Origin: Haematococcus lacustris
Lineage: Eukaryota > Chlorophyta > Chlorophyceae > Chlamydomonadales > Haematococcaceae
DNA: 64,000 nucleotides
Reading direction: 5' to 3'
Assembly: GCA_030144725.1 (NCBI GenBank)
Contig: JASKMD010000026.1
Coordinates: forward strand, 13,631,407-13,695,406
Shown here: piece by piece, positions 32,300 through 42,339 of the stretch
How the letters are laid out: every line of letters starts with the position of its first letter
Numbering within the stretch: position 1 is the first letter of the stretch
Program-made: the position numbers and the translations under genes
The notes under the pieces: generated by a model
Told to the model about the DNA's origin: nothing
Seen by the model: the letters and a program-made list of their open reading frames with translations, nothing else
The model's database searches: none

Positions 32300-35200
32300 T
32301 CCAGCCACCTGCCTGGCTGTGGTGCTGGCTTTGCCTTGGCAGCCTTGCCCTTGCCTGTGCCCTTGGTGGCTTCAGCTGCCGGCTAGCTGCGCTTGGCTGG
32401 AGGGGGAGTGCTGGGCCCGGGCTCTGAGGCTGCTGGCTGTGTGGCTGACTGGCTGCTCCGTGGGGCCTGTGGGGGCTTGCGGGGGGCCACTACAGGGCAC
32501 CACATCATGCCCCTCACTGGCTGGCCACGCTCCTGGCTCCAGGCTGGGCGCACCAGGCGCTGTTCCACCTGCCCTGCTGGGGGCTTCCAGCCTGCAGGCC
32601 TTGTGGCACTGAGTTTGTCCAGCTCCTCCTCACAGGGCTGCTTGCCATTCACTGCTGAGCTGACCCGGGTGGTGCGGTGCTCATCCACAAGCACCACCCT
32701 GCCCCGCCGCTGGTCTGTGCCCCTGGGCCTGCACACCACCTTGCGGCAGGCACGCAACACCGCATCAGCACCCCACCCTCCCGCTGTGCCAATGCTAGCT
32801 GCTCTAAAGAACACCACCAGCTGCTTGGCACGCTTGTGGCGCTTCATTGACAACTCCGCCATGTCCTCCTCCAACTGCAGCCATGCACACAAGGCACACA
32901 CAGGGTGGCTGACATGGTGGCACCAGGTTAGGCATGGCACAGTCAAGTACTCAGTCCCTTACCCTTCCTCCCACACACCTACCCACCCACCCACCCTCAC
33001 CTTGTTGAAGAACTGCTCCAGCGCCCGGTCCTGGGCTCCGTACAGCCTCAGCCGCTGCCGTGCCCACTTGGGGTCCATGTACACCTCCTACACCGCATCC
33101 CAGGTGGCCAGGGTGACGGTGATGTGCTTCAGGTTGGCCTCCAGGGAGGTGCCAGCTGAGCTTGCTGCTGCCAGGTGCTGGAGGTGGGCCTTGATCGGTG
33201 CTAGCCACTGCTGTGTGTCACGGCGGGCATTGTTCAGGCCGCTGGCATGCTTCACCTGGCCCTTGGTCAGCTTCCACCGGCGCAGCTGGTCTGCCAGGAG
33301 CTGGCCTGTTGCTGGATCCCACACCCCAGAGGCTGCGCTGACTGCCTGGGTGACGCCGGGGTCGATGCCCACCCCAATCTGTGTGTCTGGGTCAAACACA
33401 TACTCACGCGTCTCAGCTATGCCCTTGCCTATGTGGGGGAGTCCCACTGCATGGGCCGCTGCTGCTGCTGCACTTGGGCGGCTGCTGGTGCTGGTGCTGC
33501 TGGCAGCTGGGGGTGAGGCTGGAGGAGGAGGAAGGGGGCGCGTGTAGTGCACGCACACGCTGACACCGTCAGTGTCCACCAACCTCTCGAAAGCAAACCC
33601 CTTGTTGCGAAGCTTCTTGGTGTCGAACCACCTGGCCCAGTGTTGGCTCAGTGCTGGCTCTGAGGTGAATGCTGCCCGGGTTTCCTTGGTCAGGCCCAGC
33701 TGCTTGCACACCCCATGCAGTACCCTGCTGTCCACCTTGATGAAGTGCACCCCCACCCTGGCCATGGGGGTGAGGGTGAAGGGGGGCGGGCAGGTCAGGG
33801 TCCGGGGACCAACCCCACGCCCTCTTGCCGCGCTTTGGTCGCCCTGGTGCGGGTGGGGTGTGGGGCTGCTGCCACCGCTCTAGCCACCGGCACACATGCA
33901 CTGCATGGCGCATGCGGCAGGGCAGGGGCAGGGTGTCCTGCAGGGAGCCTTGCTTCTTCATGCCCAGTAGGCGACGGTGCGTGTTGGCCTCCTCTATCAG
34001 GTCCGCCACATGCCCCTTGTCCAGGGTGGAGGCCTTCAGCTCCGAGCTGTTGGCGTTGATGCCATACCCGCACGCCATCTTGATGAACAGCTGCGCCTCC
34101 TCACCGCTCCAGCCTAGCTGGGCCCTGGCAGCCTTGGCGTACAGCTTCACAAAGCGCTCTGCAGGTCAGGTCAGGTCAGGTATAGGTCAGGTATAAGGTC
34201 AGGTCAGGTCAGGTATCAGGTCAGGTCAGGTCAGGTCAGGTCAGGTCAGGTCAGGTCAGGTCAGGTCAGGTCAGGTCAGGTCAGGTCAGGTCAGGTCAGG
34301 TATCAGGTCAGGTCAGGTCAGGTCAGGTCAGGTCAGGTCAGGTCAGGTCAGGTCAGGTCAGGTCAGGTCAGGTCAGGTCAGGTCAGGTCAGGTCAGGTCA
34401 GGTCAGGTCAGGTCAGGTCAGGTCAGGTCAGGTCAGGTCAGGTCAGGTCAGGTCAGGTCAGGTCAGGTCAGGTCAGGTCAGGTCAGGTCAGGTCAGGTCA
34501 GGTCAGGTCAGGTCAGGTCAGGTCAGGTCAGGTCAGGTCAGGTCAGGTCAGGTCAGGTCAGGTCAGGTCAGGTCAGGTCAGGTCAGGTCAGGTCAGGTCA
34601 GGTCAGGTCAGGTCAGGTCAGGTCAGGTCAGGTCAGGTCAGGTCAGGTCAGGTCAGGTCAGGTCAGGTCAGGTCAGGTCAGGTCAGGTCAGGTCAGGTCA
34701 GGTCAGGTCAGGTCAGGTCAGGTCAGGTCAGGTCAGGTCAGGTCAGGTCAGGTCAGGTCAGGTCAGGTCAGGTCAGGTCAGGTCAGGTCAGGTCAGGTCA
34801 GGTCAGGTCAGGTCAGGTCAGGTCAGGTCAGGTCAGGTCAGGTCAGGTCAGGTCAGGTCAGGTCAGGTCAGGTCAGGTCAGGTCAGGTCAGGTCAGGTCA
34901 GGTCAGGTCAGGTCAGGTCAGGTCAGGTCAGGTCAGGTCAGGTCAGGTCAGGTCAGGTCAGGTCAGGTCAGGTCAGGTCAGGTCAGGTCAGGTCAGGTCA
35001 GGTCAGGTCAGGTCAGGTCAGGTCAGGTCAGGTCAGGTCAGGTCAGGTCAGGTCAGGTCAGGTCAGGTCAGGTCAGGTCAGGTCAGGTCAGGTCAGGTCA
35101 GGTCAGGTCAGCCTGGGTTGGAGTAATGCTTGCCTGGGTTGGAGTAATGCTGCTGCATGGCCACCGCCAGCTGCATGGAGTGTGCGTCGATGGTGTTGGC

Positions 35201-35330
35201 TTCACCCGTCAGCTTGATGCTGCACAGCTTCTGCAGTGCGACGGGCGGTAGCTTTTTCGTTGGTGCTTCCTGACAGCCAGCATGGCTGCTCAGCATGGGG
35301 CCAGGCATCAGAGCTTGCTTGCTCCCCCGA
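32300..35330 (-). pseudogene. Fanzor gene, near full length, with disabling lesions
   Basis: Minus-strand blocks: 35330-35115 (VALQKLCSIKLTGEANTID, N-terminal domain); satellite-filled intron; 34162-33770 (RFVKLYAKAARAQLGW, FIKMACGYGINANSSELK, HVCRWLERW, Arg/Lys linker); 33765-33088 (MARVGVHFIKVDSRVLHGV, WFDTKKLRNKGFAFERLV, then RuvC-I IGVGIDPGVTQAVSAASG, LNNARRDT); then QLVVFFRAAS, VVLVDEHRTTRVSSAV and the C-terminal RuvC-III DRDCNAALNM near 32300. Lesions: an apparent +1 shift near the C-run at 33780, TGG->TAG after WDAV (33091), and TAG after PPPAKRS (32384) before RuvC-III. Decayed, but it shows the parental layout. Confidence 0.75.
34163..35110 (+). repeat. GGTCA pentanucleotide satellite (about 190 units)
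   Basis: It is almost pure AGGTC/GGTCA over 948 bp, with a few GGTATCAGGTCA variants confined to the first 140 bp. It lies inside a Fanzor intron. On the coding strand each unit reads CCTGAC, and the array runs straight into the acceptor TGACCTGCAG. Confidence 0.97.
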
Positions 35331-35480
35331 ACCAGATGCCAGGCCCAGTTCGAAGTACATGCCAGTCAGCAAGCATGGCAACGGCCGATGGCCGAAGCCT
35401 GACGCTGTGAACGTGGTAGACGTGTGCTTCGTCAGGTGCAGGAGTGCGAGAAGCATACAACTCTACAACCAGTTACAGCC

Positions 35481-36661
35481 CCCTTGTCCCTCACTAGGGC
35501 CTCCATTTGAGCCGGATTAGAAGTACCTACTAGCATACACTATCAGCCACTAATAGCCACTAACTGGATCCGGCTCAAACAGTGTTATTGGGCTGTGTGG
35601 AGTAAACCCAGTGCACATGGCACATGAGCCGCCTACCACCTACAGTATTGCCTGACCCGAGGGCTATGATGTAGAGTTGGCATGACAAAACATGCACTAA
35701 TTGTAAGCTGATGACAGCTCAACAAAGGGGGCACACATTACTGGCATGCTGGCAGGATGGGCAGGATGGGCAGGCTGGGCAGGGGCCCGTGTGGGGAGTG
35801 GGGGTAGGGGGGGAGCATCAGGGGGTTGGGGAGGCTGCACGGCTGGAGGCTGAGGGGCGCTGGCACTTCCCGGGGTAGGGTAGCCCACCAGGCAGGTGAG
35901 AAAAATGCGCAATACAAACAAGGAAGCGATGAAGCGGAGCTGAGAGTGGATCTCAGCCCTTAGCCGGAGGTGCTCCCTCAGCTTGCGCCTGGTCTTCTTG
36001 CAGCCGCGCAGCACTGCGCCCTCGGGAACCTTGATGACCTGCAGCCAAGCGAGGTTGCCATTTTGACAGGCCAAGACAAAAGGCGGGGTCAACACAAACA
36101 GTGCGGATACACATAAGGCGAGGACGGACCCACACCTGACGTCGACGCGTGGTCCAGCCATCTCGACGTTCCTGTCGTTGCTTGCCTTGGGCGGAACGCG
36201 ACACTGCGATGGAACCAACAGGAGCGACGGGTTATCTCACAGCGCGTAACTCACGTCTAGGGCTCACGTCACGGCTGGGGACACGAACCTTTATGTTTCT
36301 TGTCGCTACCCTTCCGCTTCTTCTTAGCCATCACACGATGCGCAGTGCGACGGGCGGTGGCCTTTTCTAGCAATTTAGGTTTCCCGTGAAAATAACACGG
36401 TTATGTGAAAATACACAAGTGCTCTGTTACAGCCTTGGTCGTAGGCAACACAGATGCTCCAGCCTGAACATAGCCCGCTAGCACCAAGCATAGTAACAGC
36501 CCCATGCCGAGCCCACACCCTCTCCACAGCATCCACCACCCACTTTGCCTTGCCAAGGGGTCCCAGTGAAAACGCACCACACATGCTGCTCACACACGAC
36601 CAACTCAGCGGGCAGCAGATTAGTGCTGCTGTGGTGGGGCCCACACATCAGGTGTTGCAGC
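35481..36661 (-). mobile_element. Fanzor element family 1, copy 4 (ORF replaced, 5' extension)
   Basis: Bounded by ACAACCAGTTACAGCC at 35465-35480 and 36662-36677. It keeps the fixed end with a 12-bp hairpin (arms 35506-35517 and 35568-35579) and the NLS start region (36300-36420), but the nuclease centre is replaced by unrelated coding-like sequence. Beyond the usual 5' side it carries about 200 bp (36465-36660) nearly identical to the start of an SGNH intron (29349-29562). Confidence 0.8.
35697..36218 (-). pseudogene. captured gene fragment inside Fanzor copy 4
   Basis: The minus-strand frame reads NGNLAWLQVIKVPEGAVLRG, then KKTRRKLREHLRLRAEIH, QLRFIASLFVLRIFLTCLVG and a Pro-rich tail. It is unlike Fanzor and compositionally like a spliced host exon. 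I do not recognise the family. It ends in the element's own 3' region. It is probably a transduced or template-switched host sequence. Confidence 0.4.
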
Positions 36662-36677
36662 ACAACCAGTTACAGCC

Positions 36678-36837
36678 CTGGCATCAGTGAAGACAAGTGC
36701 ATGCAATTAAAGCTGTACGGTCTGACGTGAGGTTTGGTACATTGCAAAGCTATACGGAGCTATGTCCCTGTGTATTAATGGGCAGTTTTGGTCGTCAGAA
36801 ACTTGTGTTGAAGCTGGGGCATAGGTTAAGGTGGCAG
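36678..36837. other. spacer between Fanzor copy 4 and the TIR element
   Basis: About 160 bp with no recognised gene. Its last seven bases (36831-36837, GTGGCAG) are the target-site duplication of the TIR element. Confidence 0.5.
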
Positions 36838-38904
36838 TCAGGCGTTCCCAACATGGGGTTGGCAATCTTCATGCAACTGCAGCCCACCTACTCAATCTTT
36901 TGATGTAACGTTTGTTGCGTCTGCTGCGATATGATACTGCGCGTTTAATGTAAGACTGGAATTGCCATCGGAGTCTTTCGATGCGGGCAGCCACACGTGA
37001 CCCCGAATGTGTCCCAATCGCAGACCGTGGTTAGCTACACCGGTAAGCTACGTCCTTGGCTATCCGTTAGCGATGCACGACATGTCGGTGGCGCACACCA
37101 CTGAAGTCCGGCAAACATGGCTGCGCGAGGTTCCTGATGGTGCAGGCCGCTTGGCGAGGATGTGAAGAAACCCGAATTCGTGTGCGACATCGCTGTATCG
37201 CTGTATTGGTGGGCGGCACAGTAGGGTCTAGTAACCCCCTCCAACTATTATCCGCTATATGTTTTCAACCATTGAACAACAGCCTGGCCGCACACGAATC
37301 TTTTGTAGCATACTCATTAACGCGTCCATGGCACTATGCAACTCAACCATTGGGTCTGTATGTGACAAGATGGACCGCTTACAAGGTACACATGCTGATG
37401 GCTACAGGTGCATGAGGAGCCGACCGAGCTTGTCTTACCACTTTGCCACGTGGCCACCAACACAACTTAACCCACCATCTCCCAACCTCGTCTACCCCGC
37501 CCACCTCCCAGTAGCCCCTCCTCCCAGCCTGCCATCAACCTCCTGCCCCCTAACTCTCCTTCTCCTCGCCTCCTACCTCTCCCCAACCTCTCCTTCACCC
37601 ATCTCCCCCCTACCTCTCCTTCACCCATCTCCGTATCCATCACCCCCCATCACCCTGACCACCAAGCCAAGCCCGTAGCAGCAGCAGCAGCAAGAGGACC
37701 CTTATGGCACTTGGCGTCAATATGCATCTGACGTTCGTGCCATGGCTGTGAACGGCGACCCTGGCAGCCCCGCATTGCGCCTTCACCTCGAACAGTACTA
37801 CCTTGCCTGCCCCATCTCCAATGCCCCAGTGGAGTCCTTGTTGCAGCTGTTGAAGCATGGTGGTGGCAAGTACATGGAGCTGCCAGCTCTGCTGCAGTTG
37901 ATGTCCCTGCACACATGCAAGGAGGCGGTGAAGACTGTGGATGTTCATGATTTGCAGCAGCGTATGGGTCAGCTCCGTGCTGAAGTGCGGCGTAAGGAGG
38001 ATGCCACAGCTGCAGCACAGCGGTCAGCAAAGGCAGAGCGCCAGATCACAGATGCAACACACAAGGTCGGGAGGGTTGTGATTAATGTGGGTGACCATGC
38101 GTGCCAACAGCGGCTTGCAGCGGCCCATGCCCTTGCCTTGGGGGGGCATGATTATGGCCACACAACTGTCGAGGAGGCAATGAAGATGACAGGAAAGCAG
38201 CTTCAGTCATACCTCCAGTTTCACAAGCAGGAGGTACACACGAGCTGGAGGGTACCCAAGCTACAGAGCCACGTGTGCACCCACATCCGTGGGAAGCTTG
38301 CCGCAGCTGCGCCCCCTCAGCAGCAGCTGACACCTGCAGGCACCACCCCTGAGCTGGCTGAGCCTGCTGGTGCACCCCCTCAGCAGCAGCAACAGCTGGC
38401 AGCGGCAAGCACGTCCCGTAAGCGTGGGGCACCTGCAGCTAACAAGTCGAGGGCAGCAAAGCAAGGTGAGACAACACCACGTACTGCACCTAGCACCTTG
38501 TTTAAGCGTAGTAGAGCAGCCGGTAATGCACTAGCGCCAGCAGCAGCTCCAAAAGCTCATAGTGGTATTCAGTCGTCACGACTGCCGTCGTCGCGTCCAC
38601 ATGCCAAAAGCAAAACATGTTCCGACTGCTGCTGCGTGTTGCAGGTGCCACTCACAACAGCGTGGCGAAGCGTGCTAGTGCGGCGCGCCTCGCATGTGGC
38701 GAAATCGCATGAATTCAAATGCTTATCTTTGGACAGGCACTGAGCACCGCTGAGAGCGAGATAGTTTTTGCTGCGTCTGCCATTTCGTAGATATGACTCT
38801 CCTCTGTTCAAAGCACTGTTTACATATATTTTTGACTGAGTGGCTGCGGAGATACTGGCTTCGTATCACAGGGGGGTGGTTTTCAGGTAGTTGGGAACGC
38901 CTGA
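36838..38904 (+). mobile_element. TIR DNA element with SAP-like ORF, copy 2
   Basis: Perfect 15-bp terminal inverted repeats TCAGGCGTTCCCAAC (36838-36852) and GTTGGGAACGCCTGA (38890-38904), flanked by GTGGCAG at 36831-36837 and 38905-38911. Length 2067 bp. The interior matches copy 1 at both ends and over the ORF. The region encoding the basic N-terminus and the CAG tract differ: 37420-37680 is a C/T-rich stretch here. Confidence 0.9.
37742..38743 (+). CDS. SAP-like, Gln/Ala-rich element protein (copy 2)
   Basis: The first ATG of the conserved frame is 37742, but in-frame sequence QQQQEDPYGTWRQYAPD begins earlier, so the true start is upstream and probably spliced. The conserved domain includes YYLACPISNAPVESLLQLL, RMGQLRAEVRRKEDA and the SAP-like helix pair (TVEEAMKMTGKQLQSYL...KLQSHVCTHIRGKL). 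Unlike copy 1, the frame continues through a Lys/Ala/Ser tail to CSDCCC and stops at 38743. No DDE or other transposase catalytic pattern is evident. This is the better of the two copies. Confidence 0.55.
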   Translation: MAVNGDPGSPALRLHLEQYYLACPISNAPVESLLQLLKHGGGKYMELPALLQLMSLHTCKEAVKTVDVHDLQQRMGQLRAEVRRKEDATAAAQRSAKAERQITDATHKVGRVVINVGDHACQQRLAAAHALALGGHDYGHTTVEEAMKMTGKQLQSYLQFHKQEVHTSWRVPKLQSHVCTHIRGKLAAAAPPQQQLTPAGTTPELAEPAGAPPQQQQQLAAASTSRKRGAPAANKSRAAKQGETTPRTAPSTLFKRSRAAGNALAPAAAPKAHSGIQSSRLPSSRPHAKSKTCSDCCCVLQVPLTTAWRSVLVRRASHVAKSHEFKCLSLDRH

Positions 38905-38911
38905 GTGGCAG

Positions 38912-40440
38912 CCAACCACGTCTGGGTCGAAATCTTTTGACAACAGGGTTGCAGTGGCAGTGGATGCACCGCCCTCCACTCATTAGCGGCTTCATGTCTT
39001 GTGTATAAGAGAAGCAGGTGTTAGACTCACGCATGTTCTCGCATATCATAATGCGAAATGCTCGCTTAAAATGTACAGTGTGGGCAGAGGTTTTGCCTCA
39101 ACCTCTTCAGCCACTCTATCAGCGTACGGCGCTGATCTTTGAGTCCCTAGGTTGCGAAGGGCGAGACGCGTTGCGTTACACCAACATGATGGGGACGCGG
39201 CTGCGCGACGCTAATGGGTCGCTGCAAGCGCTATCAATCTTTCTGATGGTGACGGTAGCGGCAGGTACGTCGGCAGCTTGATGACCGTTGTACGCGAAGG
39301 CTGTGATGGCGCGCTTTCATAAAGCGCAGCTCGTAGCAGTGACGCCGTCATCCGATGCCCCAGCTTGACTAGCGACGCAGCACTGCCTGACCTTCAGGAC
39401 CTGTGCGCTGCTTCCAGCCTGTGACTGCTGTGACTGCCATCGGAGTGTCACACCAAGGCATTGGCCGCACCCAGCGTGCACTTACCCAAACAAGTGAGTC
39501 CGTTGGGGTGAAGGGACACAACAAGGACACATTGCTATGCCTAAGCCCATACAACTGACCCAGCATGACCTTCCTAAAAGATGTAGCATGACATGGGTGG
39601 GTGAGGGGAGAGCATGGCGCACAGGGCTTGGTGACCCCAGAGGCCTGATCCTGCTGCTCTGCTGCCCTGCTGCTCTGCTGCCCTGCTGCTCTGCTGCCCT
39701 GCTGCTGCAGCCTACACTTTCCAGGGCCTATTCCGCTCTTTCACTGTCACCACTGGGCAAGGCACAACCGCTGGGCGGGCTGCAGGGGCAGGGACCGGCG
39801 CTGGGGGTGGTGGGGCAGCAGGTGCTGGAGGCGGGGGGGGGGCCAGTGCGCCCGGTGCAGCAGCCGGAGGGGCAGGGGCGGGTGGGAGAGCAGGGGGAGC
39901 AGCAGGCACGGCAGGTGGTGGGGCTGGTGCCGCCGGGGGGGCCACTGGAGGCGCGGGGCCTGCTGCTGCTGGTGGGGGCGCTGGAGCAGCAGCAGCAGCA
40001 GGGGCTGGCAGAGGGCCCGCCCCTGTCAGTGTGGGGCCACCAGGCAGCGGGGTGACCATCAACTTCATCAACATCAGAAACGAGGCTGGGGACAGGCGGT
40101 GAGACTGCAACCCTAGAGAGGGGCGGCTCTCTGCTGGGCCAGTGGTCTCTCCTGCAGGGGTAATGGGGGAGAGGGTCAGCGGGTACCAGCAGGTCGCCAC
40201 CTTTGGCTTAGGCACCGCACACACGGTCACTAACAAGGCTGCAGCCAGGTGTGTTGCAGGCCCATGCGGGCATGCATGCAAGCAGGCAGCGGCGAATGAG
40301 GCCCAGTTCTGGACATGGAGCATGGCCAGGAAGGGAGGCTGGAGGGTCACACAGGGTCACACAGGGTCACTGCAGGCAAGGCTGGTAGGGCCAGGCAGCT
40401 GTGAGGGCAGCTGCACTACCACCTGCTGCCCACAGCATGA
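38912..40440. other. unassigned region with low-complexity frames
   Basis: 39018-39281 (+) contains a protein-like frame (VWAEVLPQPLQPLYQRTALI, ALRYTNMMGTRLRDANGS) ending at 39281, unassigned. 39650-39710 is a CTGCTCTGCTGCC repeat. 39716-40060 encodes Gly/Ala-rich sequence on plus (ending GVTINFINIRNEAG) or Pro/Ala-rich sequence on minus. It resembles hydroxyproline-rich cell-wall protein modules, but the strand cannot be decided. An acceptor-like CTCTCCTGCAG lies at 40149-40159. Confidence 0.3.
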
Positions 40441-40469
40441 AGCAAGCAATGCAAGGCCTGGTGCAAAGC

Positions 40470-40680
40470 CCCTCATGCTGTGTCAGTGCTCGTGTTGGGG
40501 AGGCCCAGCAGCGGCTTGATAGTGCTGGTGGATGAGCACCTCAGCAGCTGGGTCAAGTCAGCTGTGCACAAGTACCGCGCTTTGAAGACCAGCTGAAGCA
40601 CCGCAAAGCCACCAGGCTCGAGGATGGCATCCTCTATACGGGCAGGTGACTCGGTGCGCCCAGCCTGGAGCCAACTCCCA
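40470..40680 (+). pseudogene. decayed Fanzor copy, 5' part of interrupted remnant
   Basis: The plus frame reads IVLVDEHLSSWVKSAV, equivalent to VVLVDEHRTSRVSSAV of copies 1 and 3, and the DNA continues with a match to GGTGCGCCCAGCCTGGAGCCA. The remnant resumes at 41601 after a nested insertion. Stops are frequent. Confidence 0.6.
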
Positions 40681-41600
40681 AGGGTAGCTGAGCATAGCCC
40701 ACCCCCCCACAGCATAAAACAGCATAAAACAGCTGCCGAGAGCTGGGTTGTCAAACAAGACCGGGCCTGGACCTGCAAATCCGTGAGGAGGACTGTGACT
40801 ATGTTCTTTATAGTTGGCTTGTGAATCATGTAATGGATATCACTTCCGCCCCACTCGGTTGCCGGCCCACTCCGGTTGAATGACGACCTGACGCACCCAA
40901 CAGCACGGCCACTCCGCTCCGATGATGTTGCTCAGTTCTTGTGATGTCCCCGAAAAGGAACTGCAAGCGCCCCGTCTCCCGAGCACCCTCCGCAGCCGGT
41001 AAGCCGCAGAGCTTGAGGAAAGGCCCCGAAGCTAACTGACGACGCGGCGCAGTGTGCCCCACGCGACATTTGCGACCTTGTGCATCAAGTCCTGTCGTGC
41101 GTGTGCTGTGCTTTCCCGTGTCTGTAGGCGCCAGTGGCAGTGGGCAGCAAGTCCAGGGGCAGGGGCGGGCTGCCAAGGTAGTGGTTGGAGAGCGTCGGGG
41201 AGCATTGGGGAGAGCAAGCAGCGCCCCCTGGAGCTGTGCATCTATGAGTGCCTGAAGGCTCTGCCCCAAGGAGTACCAGCAGGGCTACAAGCTGGTCAAT
41301 GACCGGCTGCCCAAGGGCAGGCAGTAGCTGCACCGGGCTGCAGAGTACCGGCGGGGTATTGATGGCCGGGCCCGCAACAATGCATAGGGCCTGGTGGTTT
41401 CACACAGGCTGTCAGCCTTACAAGAGCATAATGCTGTTAGTTTTGATGAGGAGCCCAGTGGTCTGTCCCGGGAAAGTGCCACCTGAGTGGGGTTTGTAGT
41501 CATCAAGGGTGCGACCGAGGATGCTACAACATGTTTGTAGTAGCTGAGTGAGATTACCCACAGTGCAACATGTTGTTCCTTGTTGAACAAGTTTTGTTGT
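40681..41600 (+). mobile_element. Fanzor-related element family 2, copy 1, nested
   Basis: Bounded by the 17-bp repeat CCTGGAGCCAACTCCCA at 40664-40680 and 41601-41617. Its 3' 200 bp (41400-41600) match 56787-56976. Upstream, 41190-41345 carries a Fanzor C-terminal remnant (IGESKQRPLELC, then YKLVNDRLPKGRQ) on the plus strand. The 5' part, about 40735-40790, shares short phrases with an intron and exon edge of the coiled-coil gene near 45595 and 45804. As in family 1, the end downstream of the ORF is fixed. Confidence 0.75.
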
Positions 41601-41760
41601 CCTGGAGCCAACTCCCACAAGCCACATGCAACCAGCCAGCTAGCTTCACAGCCGGCAGCTCCAGGGCCTAAGCCCAGCACTCCCCCGCCAGCCAAGCTAA
41701 GCAGGCAGCTGAGCCCACCCAGCTCACCAAGGGCGCAGGCAAGGGGCAAGGCTGCCTAGG
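41601..41760 (+). pseudogene. decayed Fanzor copy, continuation
   Basis: It resumes the remnant of 40470-40680: CAAGCCACATGCAACCAGCC and CCCAGCACTCCCCCGCCAGC match the Pro/Ala/Lys-rich linker of copies 1-3, before losing similarity near 41760. Confidence 0.55.
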
Positions 41761-42326
41761 CAAAATTATTACATCCAGGCAGCACCCTGATCTTGCATGG
41801 GAAAGAAGAGCTGTTTCCGACATAGTCTCTGGCTCGGTTGCTCATCGTATTCGGATGCCTGAGAGCTGACCCAGTCAGACACTGACGCTGTGCTGAACCC
41901 ACAATCGATGAGGGATAAGAGATGTGCATGCATGGACACATGTTCATATACATATAAATGCAAGAATACGTTCATGCTCGTTGGTTGGTGGATGCAAGGT
42001 TGGTGGGTTCAATCCGTTGCCTGTGAACCTGTATGCCTGCCTTTCCTTTCCTGCTGATCTGGTTGGGAGTGCTGGTAGTACAGTCTTGTGGATCCCCAAT
42101 GCCTGAGTGCTGCTGCTGCCACAGCTGCCTGCTCGAAGCTCATCCCAGGATCTCGTCACGAAGTATGGTAGGGAAGAGGTGGTCCCACAAGGGGTCCTCA
42201 GGCCGTGAGGCTGTTGTGGCGGGCGCTGCCTGGCACTAACACGCTTCCGTGGCCTAGTCTTGATACCACTGTCGTGTGATACCACTGTCGTGTGATACCT
42301 CTGCCTGGCACTAACACGCTTCCGTG
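41761..42326. other. spacer without recognised genes
   Basis: No family-level match. ACACGCTTCCGTGGCC occurs twice (42239-42254 and 42315-42330) and GATACCACTGTCGTGT is tandemly duplicated near 42262-42292, just left of Fanzor copy 5. Confidence 0.5.
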
Positions 42327-42339
42327 GCCCTTCACAGCC

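Larger units (their letters stand above)
31849..35352 (-). mobile_element. Fanzor element family 1, copy 3 (longest)
   Basis: Bounded by AAGTACATGCCAG at 31836-31848 and 35353-35365. The fixed end is at 31849; the 5' (ORF) side reaches 35352. It contains the most complete Fanzor gene here, interrupted by a GGTCA satellite of about 950 bp in an intron. It lies between the SGNH gene and the next Fanzor copy, outside host exons. Confidence 0.85.

Noticed and set aside
34163..35110. CRISPR-like or telomeric array
   Set aside because: Units are contiguous 5-mers with no spacers. GGTCA is not the algal TTTTAGGG telomere repeat.
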